A stretch of DNA of 64,000 bases from Pyropia yezoensis (GCA_009829735.1 CM020618.1:22801346-22865345); one strand, 5' to 3'; counted from the stretch's first letter, positions 40,874-52,384 are shown. Numbers and translations are program-made. The notes: generated from the letters alone by a model not told the origin.

Positions 40874-41880
40874 CTTTCTTAACGCGCACGTGAACGTGAG
40901 TGAACGTGATCACGCACGCCCCACAATTCCGCGATTGAGGCACGTTCTCTCTTAACGCCAATCACGCTCACACCGTTCACGCACGTGATCGCGACCTCCG
41001 CACTTCATGTTGAATGGGGCATTTTTTCAGGAATCGATGAAAACGGAGACAGGAATCGAAATACTGCGACGGCGGGCCACCCCACCAAATGAACGCGCTG
41101 TGTGACTCGCCGCACCGCGCGAGGCCCTGCCAGCTTCTCGTGGCGGGCCAAGAAGCTGCGCGCTCTCTGTTCCCACACCCCCTCGTTGCCCACAGCGACG
41201 AGGTTCCCCACGACGACGTGCCACACGACCAGCACTGCGCCGTGCGCTGCACGCCAGAGCCCACACCGCCACCTGCGCAACGCAACCCGCACCGTGACGT
41301 GGACCGCGTGGTTCCCCGTCACGCACGCCGCGACGCACGCCGCGCCGCACGCCGCGACGCACGCCGCGACGCACGCCGCGACGCACGCCGCGACGCACGG
41401 GCGCGGGGGCCCCGGGGGAGGGACTGGCCGCTTCTCCGGCGTTACCAGCGGACGCCATCGTGCATACGCAGAGCTGGCATGCAGCGTCGACGTGATGGGT
41501 GTCGGAGGACCTTGTCGCTGGGAGGGCGAGCCACTTTTTTCAGTGTGGCCTTGCCTCTGCGGTGGCCTGCCGACTACAGGTTCTGGAAGAGAAGCGCCAC
41601 GGGTGTGCGAATCTTCCGAAAAAACACCCCAGAGAAGGCTACCACAACGCTGGATGCACGTCAGTGCGTGAGCGGGAAAAAAAAAAACACCGCTCACGTC
41701 TGACGTGCTCCGGGGATCTCGCTTGACTTGAAATGTGAACGGTCAAGTACACGTGAGCGAGCATGGTCCCATCGGTCGGGGGGCCCGTTTTGGGCCGGAC
41801 GCCAAACATATCGCCGTGCGATGACCAATCAGAGCTCTCCAAACTTGCATTTACTCACGTTCACGTGCGTGTTAAGAAAG
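40874..41880. mobile_element. Small inverted-repeat element, about 1 kb
   Basis: Terminal inverted repeats of about 29 bp with two mismatches (CTTTCTTAACGCGCACGTGA at 40874 onward; complement at 41852-41880). The target-site duplication is unclear and the exact ends may be off by a few bases. The interior contains a 12-bp minisatellite and no convincing transposase, so it is probably a MITE-like element. Confidence 0.55.
41321..41400. repeat. 12-bp tandem repeat
   Basis: The unit ACGCACGCCGCG is repeated about 6.6 times, with one variant unit at 41345-41356. Its length keeps all frames open, so the ArgArgAspAla-type or AlaAlaCysVal-type repeats in nearby frames are by-products. Confidence 0.9.
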
Positions 41881-44788
41881 GGCCTGAGGGGCGCGTGCGC
41901 CCTGGTTCGAACGGTCGTCCACGATCGCCGCCCGCACGACCGGCGAGTAACCGATCGTGGCCCGAGAACTCCCCTTCCCCCTCCCCCCCTTCTTCTGGCA
42001 CGTCCAATATTCCAGAAAATCTTGGACGGGCCTTGGGCCGCGCGCCCCCCCACCCCTACTCCCGGTGCCGTGGTGGTGCGGCGCCCGCGCGCGCGCGCAC
42101 GCGCGCTTAGGCAGCGGGTCCGGTCCACGCCGCCGGCTCGCTGCCGCCGCCGCCCTCCGCCCCCGCGTGACGATGGAATGCCAGACCAGTGGTGCTCTGG
42201 CTGTGTGCCCCTCGCAGGCGATGAACCAGCAACACCTCCCCCGCCCGCCCTCCCCCCCACCTCCCCCGCATCCCACGTCCTTCCCCCCCCCGCCCGCCCC
42301 CTTTCCTCACCTCATTAACTTTTTCCTTACGCCCCCCCCCCCGTCTCCCGACATCAGCTTCCCTCTCCACCACCAGGCGACGGTGGACTCGTCTGGCCGC
42401 CCCCACCACCTGCGCGGCGGTTCTTGGCTGATGGCGCCCGCCCACGCCGGCGGCGGCGCCAGCGGCGGCATATGTGCCTGGGGGCGGCTGCCTCAAGCCT
42501 CACTTGCCCACCTTGCTCGCCAGCCGCCGTCGCCAGACCGCGCGACGCGGCAGGCTCGAGCTCTCGGCGGTGGCGAGGGGGGCGACTGATTGGGATCGCT
42601 TTGAGCAGTTCAGAAACACTCCCTCTGCTCGGGGTTGAGAGGTAATAATGATCGCATCGGAAAGAACGATATAATATGAAGAAATAAAACGTTCGGGAGA
42701 ATAGAGATCATAAATACCGTCAGCACTTCCACGTGGCGTGGCACGTGGCGCGCACGAGTCAGACTGTGACAGCGCTGGGGGGAGTGTCGTCACTGGTGGG
42801 CCCCATCATGTGCCGCAGCCTTTTGCCTCCTACGGGAGACTGACGCGTCCGTTACCCTCCAAGGCTGCCGCACCGCGCCTCCGTTTTTCCACCGCTCTCT
42901 GTTGTTCTTTGGCCTCTCGGCCCCCGGGCGCGACGGCGTCCCCCCCCAGCTGCCGCAGCCGCTCTCCAGCCACAGCGGCACCCCCTCCACGGACGCCGAG
43001 GTGCCGGCGCCACCGGATGATACACCGCTCCCCCGCTTGCTCATTCCAGCACCACCCCCCTGTGCGCGACGGTAGGGCCGCCCTGTCCGCAGCGGCGCTC
43101 CCCTGCTTGGGTTCATCGTGGCCAGGTCCACACGAGTCATGAAACGTGGTGATCATTATCAGAAACCGTTTCAATAAATACCGCATAATTTTGCTTGCAA
43201 TGGATGCAATATGGAAATATTGACAACACTGCCTCAGCTCTCCCGACCCCACCCACGACAACCCGACCCCGCCCCGAGCCGACCGGCACAGCCGGCGCGG
43301 CCGGCGCGCGGCCGGCGCGGCCCGCCGCCGCCCCCGCATACCCGCTGCGAGCCCTCGTCGAGACGGCCAAAGCGTGCGCCACTCGCCGCCATGGCCGCTG
43401 CATGGGCGGCCGTCAGGGTGGCTGCAACGGACGTGGTCAAGCTGGAGAGGAGAGATCCACCGCCTCTGTCGCCCCCACGTCGCAGTCAAAGCCGCCACCG
43501 CCCACCTCACCGCAGTCAACCGCTGCCAACGCTGGCGTTGGTGCCGGCGAGCCGCCTGCCGCAGGCACCCTGCCCGCCGCCGTGGGTGGCCTACAACCGC
43601 CTTGCGCCGCTGCCGCGACCGGCGCCTCGTCGCCGCGAGCCGCCCTGCCACTCCTTCTGCCGAGGTGGTCGGTTGCGGCGGTCACGGCGAGGGGCCCTGC
43701 TTCATGCACGCATAAGCGCCAGGCTTCATCCGAGCACTGGACTGCAACTAATTAGTTCAAAGGACGACGGGAAAATGTACATGGCGTGTCGACTTTTGGA
43801 ACTATTTTTGGTCTCGGGCAGGTTTCGGGTCGACCACTCGCCTCCAGGAACAGCTCTGCCCAGTGTGGGCTGCCGCAGCTCCCCACCCCCCCGCAAACCT
43901 CACAAGGAGCAGCAGCCCCGTCGCGTGCATAAGGAGTGTTGGCGAACGTCCTGGCGGTGACGCAGTGGCCGCTGGGCGGGAATGCACCCGCCCGGCGAGC
44001 TCCACCTCACCACTGCCGCCACCATCCGTCATGGCCCCGTCACTGTCGCGATGCCGCTTTTCGCCACCCCGCACCCGTCAGGAGAGTGGCGGCAGCGGCG
44101 GCGATCCTAATGGCGGTGAGATCACCGGCGGGGGGCCGTTGCTCCGGCCGGCCCAGCGCCACCATTCCCTTGCCACGGACGTGACCTCACCCGCCACATG
44201 TCATCCCGGGACGGCCATCTCGGCGAACGCGGCCGGCGCGTCGCCGGCCGTCATGACAGCCCCACTGCCGCCCGCCTTCCTGAACGGCGGACACGGCGGG
44301 GGGGGGGGGAAAGACGGAGGTCGCAGTGTGCCACGCATGAAGCCGCTGGCAGTAGGGGGGGGGGGGGGCACCTTGCCGCCACGGGCAGGAACGACGCCGA
44401 GCAGGAGCGCTTAGCGCCTCCACCGCCGTGGCGGGCGCGAGCGCGGGGAGTGGAAACGGCGCCAGAGGTGGTCGCCTGTGTGGGGAGGCGACCCGCCGGG
44501 CCTACCCCCGTTTCCAGCGCGGCTAGAGTCTGCCGCGGCGCGCCGGCGCGCCGGCTGCCACGATACGGTGTTGATGACCGGAAGTTGTGCAGCCACGAGA
44601 ACAGGCGGTCGAAAGGGGGCAAGGAAGAGGGGATGGAGCCGCGCGCCTCTACGTCGGCGGCGGCGGGGTCCGAACGGTGACCGCTGGTCGGGCGGCGGCC
44701 GAGGTCGAGATGCGGTCTGGTGTTCACTGTTTCGAGAAAAAAATGACACGTGCCGAAAAGTGACAGCGCGCTCACAGATTTTTTTTTC
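41881..44788. other. GC-rich intergenic region, no supported gene
   Basis: Mostly GC-rich sequence with Pro/Ala-rich frames on both strands. There are AT-richer windows at 42640-42730 and 43145-43220 and a CG-alternating run near 42085-42105. No frame shows a domain. Possible exons of an unrecognised gene cannot be excluded. Confidence 0.45.
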
Positions 44789-44825
44789 GCGTAACCTCCT
44801 CTGCGAACGGGTCCGGGCTTGCCAG
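44789..44825 (-). repeat. Split direct repeat B2
   Basis: 37 bp, plus strand GCGTAACCTCCTCTGCGAAC... to ...TTGCCAG. It differs from B1 at three positions and forms the outer 3' end of the element. The 215 bp between B2 and A2 (44826-45040) have no second copy. Confidence 0.8.
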
Positions 44826-45040
44826 TGACTCATGTTTATTGCAATTGTGAACTCGAAAGGCATGGCAAGGAACAATCCAAGAACAATGAATAAATGAGAG
44901 CAAGGGCAGCGCTAGTGAGGCACGCAGGGCGAAAGCGGTGGACCGCCACCCGCGCAACTGCGCGCTGCCCGGTACAGAAAGCAAAGAGGGAAAGGACGGC
45001 AAAGGAGCCAAGGAGCAGAGGAGAGGGTGAGGCGGGCGGG

Positions 45041-45381
45041 CCGGCGCGGAGAGGGGGCGGACGTGACGGGCGTAGACCCGGGCCGCTCCGTGTGTGCCGC
45101 GTCCAGAAAAGCCCCTCCCCCCGCCAGACCGCGGGCCCCCTGGCGCAGCGAGCCCGCACCGGCACAGACGACAGCACGGGTGTGTGCGCGCCAGCACCCC
45201 CCCCCGACAGGCCCGCCCACGCCAAGTGCTGCGGGCCAACGGGCCAGCCGGGGCGGGGCCAACGCACACCCCCCCGCAACACCGCGCGCCAGGTGACGAG
45301 CCGCACCGCGCCCGGACCCGGCGACAGGCGGGGGAGGACGGACAGGTAGATACCCACATGTTGTAGAGACAAAATTAGGCG
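45041..45381 (-). repeat. Split direct repeat A2
   Basis: 341 bp, about 98 percent identical by eye to A1 (55768-56107). The stop codon of the recombinase gene lies in this repeat. Confidence 0.88.
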
Positions 45382-46529
45382 TAACCTTTTCTGCGAACGG
45401 GTCCGGGTTTGCCAGACCAGTCGGAGATGTAGCGCCCGAAGAAGTCCCAGGCCGCGTCGGTGGGGAGCGCCCGCGCGTCCACGTAGTGGCGCGCCGTCGT
45501 TGCCGTGTCCTTGTGCTCCATGTAGGCAGCGACGACGGGGAGCGGCACGCCGACGGAGTTTGCCGCCGTCGCCGCGCCACTGCGGATGCTCTTCCCCCGC
45601 CAACGAGTCCCGATGGGCGGCTTAACGCCCAAGCACGACAGCGCCAACCGCAGCCACCGGGAGGTGCTGCGGGGTCCCAGCGTGGTGCCCGGCGGGGCGA
45701 ACAGCGGGGCAAAGAGGCGGCCGCCGGCCGCAAGGAAGTCTGCCCGGTAGGCAGCCAGGAAACGCAAAACAGGGTCATACTTGCACCCCAGCGGGTAAAC
45801 GGGGATTCTAAAGGCAGCGCGGGATTCCGTTCGCCCCTCACTCTGATGAAAAACAAGTTGTACCTGCAATCCGGTAGGGGTGAAAAGGCAGTCGATTGCC
45901 CGCCTGGCCGCCGCCGCCCCCGGCCGGTTAAACATGATGTAGGCCAGGAGCAGGCCGGCGAAGACCCAACGCTGCTCTGGCGTCGGGGCTCCGGTAGCAA
46001 GCGCCGAAACCCGTGCCATCACCTCCGCCGGCAAAGGCCCAATTACCTTGGGCATTCCGCCCGCCCGCGCGGCGTCCAAGCGAAGGTAGCCCTTGCGCAG
46101 GCGGCAGAAGATGGGGTTGCCCGTCGGCGCGGGGTAGCCTGCCAGCTCATGCACCGTATCAATCGGCGCCGGGTAGGTGCTGAGGGACCCGGGCGCGACG
46201 GTGCCCTGGGCGTGGATCCACCCGAGGTATCCGGCGACGACCGTGTAGTCGGCGGGCATGGCGACGAGGTTGCGCTCGCGACAAAAGGTAGAAAAACGAT
46301 CCCACGCCAAGATGTACGTCCGCTTGGTGGTCGTCGTGTACGCTGCCTGCAGCAGCGCTCGCGCCTGCTGCGCGCCATCGTGCCAGCCAAGGTGCTGGCC
46401 GCTACAGCGGGCGACTAGGCGCTCCCATCGGACGGCAGCGGGCTCCGTGACCCGCCGAAGCGGAACACGTCGACCCCCCACGATGGTACTGGTCCTCGGG
46501 TGCGCCTGCCGCCGTGCGTGAGAACACAT
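45375..46529 (-). CDS. Tyrosine recombinase of the YR retrotransposon, 384 aa
   Basis: The start is the ATG at 46527-46529 (MCSHARRQ), overlapping the end of pol by about 115 bases. The N-terminal core-binding helices include TYILAWDRFSTFC. The catalytic domain has the first Arg in FNRPGAAAARR, the second box as GKSIRSGAATAA (K-x-x-R where most family members have H-x-x-R), the third-box His in YMEHKDTATTARHYVD and the nucleophilic Tyr at 45483-45485. This enzyme would integrate circular cDNA by strand exchange, in place of a DDE integrase. The frame is intact. The Lys for His change may reduce activity or be a lineage trait. Confidence 0.85.
   Translation of the reverse strand: MCSHARRQAHPRTSTIVGGRRVPLRRVTEPAAVRWERLVARCSGQHLGWHDGAQQARALLQAAYTTTTKRTYILAWDRFSTFCRERNLVAMPADYTVVAGYLGWIHAQGTVAPGSLSTYPAPIDTVHELAGYPAPTGNPIFCRLRKGYLRLDAARAGGMPKVIGPLPAEVMARVSALATGAPTPEQRWVFAGLLLAYIMFNRPGAAAARRAIDCLFTPTGLQVQLVFHQSEGRTESRAAFRIPVYPLGCKYDPVLRFLAAYRADFLAAGGRLFAPLFAPPGTTLGPRSTSRWLRLALSCLGVKPPIGTRWRGKSIRSGAATAANSVGVPLPVVAAYMEHKDTATTARHYVDARALPTDAAWDFFGRYISDWSGKPGPVRRKGYA
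45379..45415 (-). repeat. Split direct repeat B1
   Basis: 37 bp, abutting A2 with GCG shared. It lies inside the recombinase gene and encodes its last residues (GKPGPVRRKGYA). Confidence 0.8.
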
Positions 46530-46773
46530 TCCGCCTCCGATAGGTGGAGGTGGGTGGTGCACGCCTCGGCCGCCCGCCAATACCACGGTTGGGCTTTCCA
46601 CCTTGGAGCCACCAGCGTTAGCTGGCAGCCCGAGCGCACCGCTTTGTCCACCACGGCACCCACGAGGTGAAAAGGGGGGTTTGCCCTCCCGTTTTCTCCC
46701 CGCCAATCGTGTCGCAGCGCGCGGGTCCCGACGCAGCCCGGCGTCCAAACTCGAGAGTAGAATCGGTCACACT
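46415..46773 (-). CDS. RNase H C-terminal part of the YR retrotransposon
   Basis: Continues the RT-RNase H protein from 52955 after the family A insertion; the frame is restored exactly if 6,176 bp are removed. It encodes CDRFYSRVWTPGCVGTRALR, a NPPFHLVG motif and TLVAPRWKAQPWYWRAAEA, typical of the DIRS-order RNase H end (ANPP and WPAQPWY-like motifs). It ends TAG at 46415, inside the start of the recombinase gene. Confidence 0.82.
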
Positions 46774-46778
46774 GTGCG

Positions 46779-47248
46779 TGTGGCAAAAACCACTTGCACA
46801 CACGGCACCCAAGTTGGGGCGGTGTGCAAGGGCTGCCTCCCGTGTCGGGGGAACCGGAAGAAGTGCAAGTCGCACACACTCTGTCCCTGTTGTGGGGCAA
46901 ACCCCCCCACTGACAAACAAGAGGATGGTGTGTGGTCCAACAGTTTCTTGGTCGGGACGGGGACGCAGGGCCAAGCCCCGCTGTCCCTCCCCTTATCCCC
47001 CCAGGGTCCCCTCAGAATCTCGCCACTCAGAATCTCCCACCCCAGCACCTGCCCACCGGGCCACACGAAAATTCAAGACGATAAATGCAGAAAACCCTCA
47101 AATCCAAGTTGGATTTACTACTAAGCTAACTATCCCAAACTTAGGGAATATGGACCCAAATCCAGGGGGAGGAACGGATCAGGCTAGTGGCCTGCCGCCC
47201 CTTGCATGGCACGTGTTGCCCCCCTACCTGGGGGTCAATGCTGCCACA
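46779..47248 (-). repeat. Family A copy 2, left LTR
   Basis: 470 bp, followed by the same polypurine tract (47249-47262) as in copy 1. Confidence 0.93.
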
Positions 47249-47566
47249 CTCCCCTCTCCTCAGTTCCGACCGACCCGGTCGGCCCTGTGAGGGGGTGCGT
47301 AAACGCACGTCTCGGCGTTGGGGGCGCGACTTGCTGTCCCCTGCGCTTGAGTACGTAACGCGGATGTGGAGGCGGTCACGTTGACCGCCCCTCTCCTCAC
47401 GCTTGCCCACTCGGCAGCTTGCTCTTCTCGGTTCACACTCCACCATCACCACCACCTCCCCTTCACCTTCCACGGGGCCGCCCCACGCTGGGGAGGCCAC
47501 CCGTATACCCACGATCCGAGTCCCCCTCAACTCGAGGCGGGTCTCGAGCCGCTGTAGCCAGGGCGT

Positions 47567-47587
47567 CTCTCCCCAACTTGGGGAGAG
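47567..47587 (+). promoter_or_regulatory. Hairpin immediately upstream of the aORF start, copy 2
   Basis: Same 10-bp arms (CTCTCCCCAA / TTGGGGAGAG) and one-base loop as copy 1, ending two bases before the ATG at 47590, although bases upstream of it differ between the copies. Confidence 0.55.
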
Positions 47588-47589
47588 CC

Positions 47590-49533
47590 ATGGCTACCCC
47601 GGGAGTGGAGACAGACTCTCTTGACGAACGTATGGAGGACACCTCCTACGGTGCAGCGCCCGCCGGGACTTCCGGCGGGGGCTCCGCGATCGCTCCGGGG
47701 GATGGGACTCCCGCGTCACCCGGCTTTGGGTTGACGGCGGGATCTCCCCCGGAGGCGGGACAAGTTGTCCCGCGTGAGGCCTTGGGGCGGTGGTTTTACC
47801 CCGCTTGGCCTCTCTATGAGGAGGGGCTGACTGTTCTTCGCTGTGGCCGACTTGGCGCAGCGATGGGTCGGGTATGGGACCGCCTACGGGAGAAGTATCC
47901 CCGTAGGGTCGGGTTCCCTGCCGGCTTCAGGACGGACCAGTTTGCCTTCTTGGACGACGAGGAGGTCGAAGATGTACAGCGTGCCAAGGCCATGGTGGAC
48001 CGCGGGGAAACTATCCCGGGTCCCGGCGACTTGCCGACCTTTACTTGGGACGCGGTGGCAACTCGCCCCCCGTACCTTCACGAGGCCGATCCGCACACTC
48101 ATCACTTTGATGTGCGGATGGAGAAAGACTTCCGGCGAGGTCCCTACTTGGTGACCTCGGCTCAACTTGAGTTCCCTCAGCAGTCTGCTGCCAGTAAGGA
48201 GCAGTACTATCCGAAGAAGCCCGAGTGGTGGCCTCAAGTTGAGGTCCCCTACGGGTTCCCGGCGTTGTTGCCACGGTTGCTTGACCACTTCGGCTCCGTC
48301 ATGTTGACGGCTGGCCCTGATCATCTGGTGTGGGCCATGTTGGCCACCCAGTGGCTCCTCGAGGTCATGTTGACCTGGGTGTCCTGTGTCCAGGGGCGGG
48401 GGATGCTCTGGCACCTCCCCCTCCGGCTCCTCCAAGGTTTGGAACAGCTCACCCCTCAGCTAGTTGCTGAGGGGTGCTCATCAGGACAACTCACTCTACT
48501 TGAGGAGATGCTCCGCCTTCACAAGTTTATCGAGTGGGAGAGCATTGAGCACAAGTTGCGCCGCCCCACTCGTGGGCCCAAGGACGATGGCGCACTTCGC
48601 CAGTTCGTGTGGGTCGCTCGTGAACTTCACGACGGCCGTGAGGTCCTACGCGAGGGGTTGGGCATCGGGGACTACCCGTATTCCCCGGGAGTGGATCGCC
48701 ACACTGCGCCACCCCCGGACAAGCCCATAGTTATGGCTGTGCCCTCATATGATGACCATATGACTCAGCCCACTGCGGGGGCCCCAAGTCGGGGTCCCAG
48801 TTACACCCGGGTCCCGCCACCTCGGCGTGCCCCTCCGCTTCCTCCTGTCCCCTACCAGCCGCACGGGGACATCCCGATTAGCGTGGCCGTTGAGTCGTCC
48901 ACCCCGGTGTCCCCCAACTTGGGGGCCACCCTCCTGACGGTATACCCCAAGTTGGTGTTACCGCCCACGCCTCTAACCTCAGAGATGATGATCACCACGT
49001 TGGTGCGCACCATTTCCTGGTTGGCCGCGTCGACCGCAACCCTTCAAACTTCCGAGACTCCTCAACTTGAGGAGCGCGTTCGTACTGCAGTGGCGACCGC
49101 GAGTTGCGAGTCGGTGGCGGACTTTATGACGGCCGAGTTGGCTCGCATTGGGGCTATTATGCCCCAGCCAGCCCCACTTGGGCGTAACAAACGTTGCGCG
49201 AGCCGGGCATATTCGCCTCCTCGCCGTCGTCGCCGACACTCGCGGCGCTCTCCCTCCGTGTCGGAAGACGAGTTGTCTTACTCCGTCTCGGAGTCCTCGA
49301 CTCCGTCAGAGTCGGAGTCGGTCCGGCGTCTGCGTCGCCAACCTGCGCGCAAGATTAAGCAGAAGAGCAGCCGCGGTCGTCGCCACTTGCGCGACCGTGA
49401 GGGGCGCGACGGGTCCGAATTGGAGCCGCCGGCCCCGCCGACTGGTGGGGAGCGTTATCGCCGTGGGTCTCGCCGCTCGCCTCTACGTGAGGGCGAGGGC
49501 CGTGGAGTTGGAGAGTCTAGCATGCATGCCTAG
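47590..49533 (+). CDS. aORF protein of family A, copy 2, 647 aa
   Basis: Same start, stop (TAG) and length as the copy 1 protein. The two differ by scattered substitutions only, with no indel or stop over 1,944 bases, although the neighbouring pol and gag in both copies carry deletions and nonsense codons. Many differences are synonymous (for example around 47940-48060), which suggests protein-level constraint; a dN/dS test was not possible here. The differences are concentrated in the Arg/Ser-rich tail (about 530-647) and the CHLP region, where this copy reads WHLP. Function unknown. Confidence 0.85.
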   Translation: MATPGVETDSLDERMEDTSYGAAPAGTSGGGSAIAPGDGTPASPGFGLTAGSPPEAGQVVPREALGRWFYPAWPLYEEGLTVLRCGRLGAAMGRVWDRLREKYPRRVGFPAGFRTDQFAFLDDEEVEDVQRAKAMVDRGETIPGPGDLPTFTWDAVATRPPYLHEADPHTHHFDVRMEKDFRRGPYLVTSAQLEFPQQSAASKEQYYPKKPEWWPQVEVPYGFPALLPRLLDHFGSVMLTAGPDHLVWAMLATQWLLEVMLTWVSCVQGRGMLWHLPLRLLQGLEQLTPQLVAEGCSSGQLTLLEEMLRLHKFIEWESIEHKLRRPTRGPKDDGALRQFVWVARELHDGREVLREGLGIGDYPYSPGVDRHTAPPPDKPIVMAVPSYDDHMTQPTAGAPSRGPSYTRVPPPRRAPPLPPVPYQPHGDIPISVAVESSTPVSPNLGATLLTVYPKLVLPPTPLTSEMMITTLVRTISWLAASTATLQTSETPQLEERVRTAVATASCESVADFMTAELARIGAIMPQPAPLGRNKRCASRAYSPPRRRRRHSRRSPSVSEDELSYSVSESSTPSESESVRRLRRQPARKIKQKSSRGRRHLRDREGRDGSELEPPAPPTGGERYRRGSRRSPLREGEGRGVGESSMHA

Positions 49534-49644
49534 TTGGCAGCTGCCTTTGTTGTGAGAGTGTGAGGGTTCGGGCTGTAGTTAAAAGCCACTCTGCGTACCA
49601 CTTCGACTTGAAGCACTCTCTTGGCACTGTTACTCGGCCTTCCC

Positions 49645-50463
49645 TCACGTTGAGGGAGGGCTGCTAGGGTCTATCTCATTCCGGGCACAGTATGCCCGGA
49701 CCTTCTCAGCGGGAAGGTCCTCCACATACTCCCATGTATCATCCTTGGCTTTGTAGCCAAACCAACGCACCCTCAACATGAGGCGGTCAGTGTCTTCATC
49801 CCATCCGTGGTCGATGAACTTATCGAACACGTACTCCTGCGGGCCCTGTTTGGCCGCAGGCAGTGAGGGGAGGCGCCACGCTTCCAAAGCACGCGCCCAA
49901 GCTGGGTCGCCTGCAGGCGGTGGTGCAACTTTGACCACGTCCTGTCCGTTCACTGTGCGGACCCTGTCGTCACTTTCGATGGTGAAGCGCCGCCCATCAG
50001 TACGAAGGACCTGGTACGGCCCCTTCGTCTGGAATACCAACTTACCCCCAGTTGGGGTGTGTGAGTGAACCAGTACCCAGTCACCCTGCTCGGGGACATG
50101 CTTAGCATTGCGCACCTTTTTGTCAAAGGTACGCTTGTAGCGCTTTTGCGCTTTGTCCATCTCAGCCCTGACTTCAGGGATTAGGTTTTCAAGCCTAGCA
50201 GCGAACTCCGCCTTACTCTCAGTAGGAGTAGGCGTCCTGCCACCATCCTCCCTAGTTGGGAGCGACCGCCGCACAGCAATAGACCGCACGCGACGGGGGG
50301 TCACAAAAGCGAGGGGTACTTCCCCCGTAGATGAGTGAACCTGCGAATTGTAGGCAGTAGTAAGGATAGAAATGTATTGGTCCCACGTCTTCACGTGCTC
50401 ACTCACATAGTGGCGCAGCTGCCTAACAATAGTTTTGTTGAAGCGCTCCACCTGCCCATTAGT
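49645..50463 (-). pseudogene. Integrase C-terminal part and chromodomain, family A copy 2
   Basis: Begins after a TAA at 50464-50466 that replaces the CAA (Gln) of the YHPQTNGQ motif. Contains the catalytic Glu (GQVERFNK), the KRYKRTFDKKV helix, the GDWVLVHSHT module and an uninterrupted chromodomain (FDKFIDHGWDEDTDRLMLRV). Apart from the nonsense codon it is continuous with the upstream integrase. Confidence 0.85.
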
Positions 50464-50466
50464 TTA

Positions 50467-51789
50467 TGGGTGGTAGGGGGTGGCATAGTTTGCCTTAACC
50501 CCCAACATGTCCAGCACTCCCTGAAACAGTACAGACGCAAATTGCGGTCCATTGTCCGATAGTGTACTATCTGGGATGCCATACGCGGCAACCCAGTGAT
50601 CTAGGAAGGCTGACACGACCGACATGGCCGTGATCTCTGCCAGTGGGATCGCTCGCGTAAGTTTCGTGAAGCGGTCACAGATGACCAGGAGGTACTGGTT
50701 GCCCTCCTCGGTCACTGGCAGTGGCCCAAGGATGTCCATCGCCAACGCGGCGAAGGGCTCCTCGGCCGGGAACAATAGCATAGCCGTACTAGGCCGCCGT
50801 TCCATCTGACGGTTCTGTGCCCAACTTGTGCAGGCAGCCACCCAACTGTAGATGTCCACCACCATGGACGGCCAGTAGTACCTGGTCCTCAGGGTCTGGT
50901 ACAGTTTACTAGACCCCAGGTGTCCACCCGTGGGAGCGTTGTGCTCCCTCTCAAGGATACTGCCCTTGAGGGATGCGGGGACGACAAGTTGTTCGGTCCC
51001 CTGGAATACCCCCCTCCTCATGAGGAGGCCATCGTCTCCGATGAATAACCGCGTCTCCGCCACTGTATCCAGTGTATCCCTCTGCGACTTGCAGAAGGGA
51101 TCCTCGGCCTGGGCCTTCACCACCTCGTCCAGGGACAGGGGCAAGTACTTCTTGTTCCCTGGCGCCTCGGGGCTCAACGCCTGACCCGAGCGCGTGACTA
51201 CCCCCACGATGGGGATGTCCTCATCGACTGGGTTAGTGTCCAGCCCCTCGGTAGGTACCCGAGAGAGGCCGTCGGCAAGGGCATGTTGCCTGCTAGGTCG
51301 GTACTCAATATCAAAGTTGAAGGGTGCCAGTCGCACCCTCCACCGATTGAGACGAGTGTTCGTACAGTCCGTCTTAAAGATGAACTGCAACGCGCGGTGG
51401 TCACAGCGGATGAGGAACTTCTCACCCGCCAGGTAGTGACGAAGTGACGTCACCGCCCACACCACTGCGAGTCCTTCCAACTCGGTGACTCCGTAGTTCT
51501 TCTCGGCCGAGTTCAGCCCCTTGCTGAAGTATCCCACCGGCAAGTACTCCTTGTCCGGCTGCTGCTGAAGCAACACACAACCAAGTTGGTCGTAGCTAGC
51601 ATCCACATCCAGGATGTAGTGGCCTCCCAACCTGGGAATAGCCAGGATAGGGGGTGCACTGGGCTTCAACTCGATCCGATGTTGGGTAGCTCTCATGAGT
51701 CCCAATTTACCATCCCACAACTTGTGATATTGGTCCAAGAGGCGTTCAACTTGAACCCTCAACCTGGGGGGAACACCCTCCATGTTCAC
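50467..51789 (-). pseudogene. RNase H and integrase N-terminal part, family A copy 2
   Basis: Begins in the pre-RT region (ERLLDQYHKLWDGKLGLMRA, HRIELKPSA) and jumps directly to RNase H (HYILDVDASYDQLGCVLLQQ, TELEGLAVVWAV), so the RT palm and its YxDD box are deleted near 51655. Integrase follows with HNAPTGGHLG, the same CTSW in place of CxxC, MDILGPLPV and LSDNGPQF. It stops at TAA 50464. Confidence 0.87.
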
Positions 51790-51931
51790 ATGGGGCCGAG
51801 GAGAGGCGGCCGACTTGGCTTGATGTTTCTCCTTTCCGGACTTCGGGTCGCTGCTTGCGCCCGCGTTGAGGGTGACCGCTACTACCGGTCCCTCGTGTTG
51901 GTCGATATAGCCGAACTTGGCTCCCGATCAA

Positions 51932-52384
51932 AGATACTTTCTTTTAGGGTGGCGGGGGTAACAACTTGCTACGACCCCTGTCACAGGCTCGAGCCCATCA
52001 CCGACGAGTGAAGGTCCGCCGTCCTCCACCCGCCTAGTTGGCAACGGCTCTATGCCAAAGTTGAATTCAACCCGAGTGGATCTCGCGGGGACAGTCCTCT
52101 CACCTTGGGACGTTCCCTTTGAGTATACCACCCGGTGGCCGAAGTGCGAACCACCGGTCCGAGGAAGACCCTCAGGGTGAACACCCGACTTGGTCGGGGT
52201 GGCTTACCGCCCGCACCGATACCCACGGCCCTGCTGGCTGGAGTGCCTCTAGCACCCCCGCGACCCCAGGTACACCCTGTGTCTGGCCAGTATTCAAAGG
52301 AGCCGGAGTAAAGTCGTCACCGGAGAGTTTCCCGAACGTCGGGAGGTCCGATCCAGCCGTGTTGGCTAACGATCCACACGGCAC
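51932..52384 (-). pseudogene. gag: Gag N-terminal remnant, family A copy 2
   Basis: Two out-of-phase pieces match the Gly/Ser-rich N-terminus of copy 1 Gag (TSQGERTVPARSTRVEFNFG and NTAGSDLPTFGKLSGDD). The start codon is ACG instead of ATG and the capsid region is deleted. Sequence from about 51950 to 51790 belongs to the protease-RT linker. Confidence 0.8.

Noticed and set aside
41005-41697. AlaAlaCysVal and ArgArgAspAla peptide repeats
   Set aside because: They come from a 12-bp tandem repeat, which keeps every frame open; no evidence of translation.
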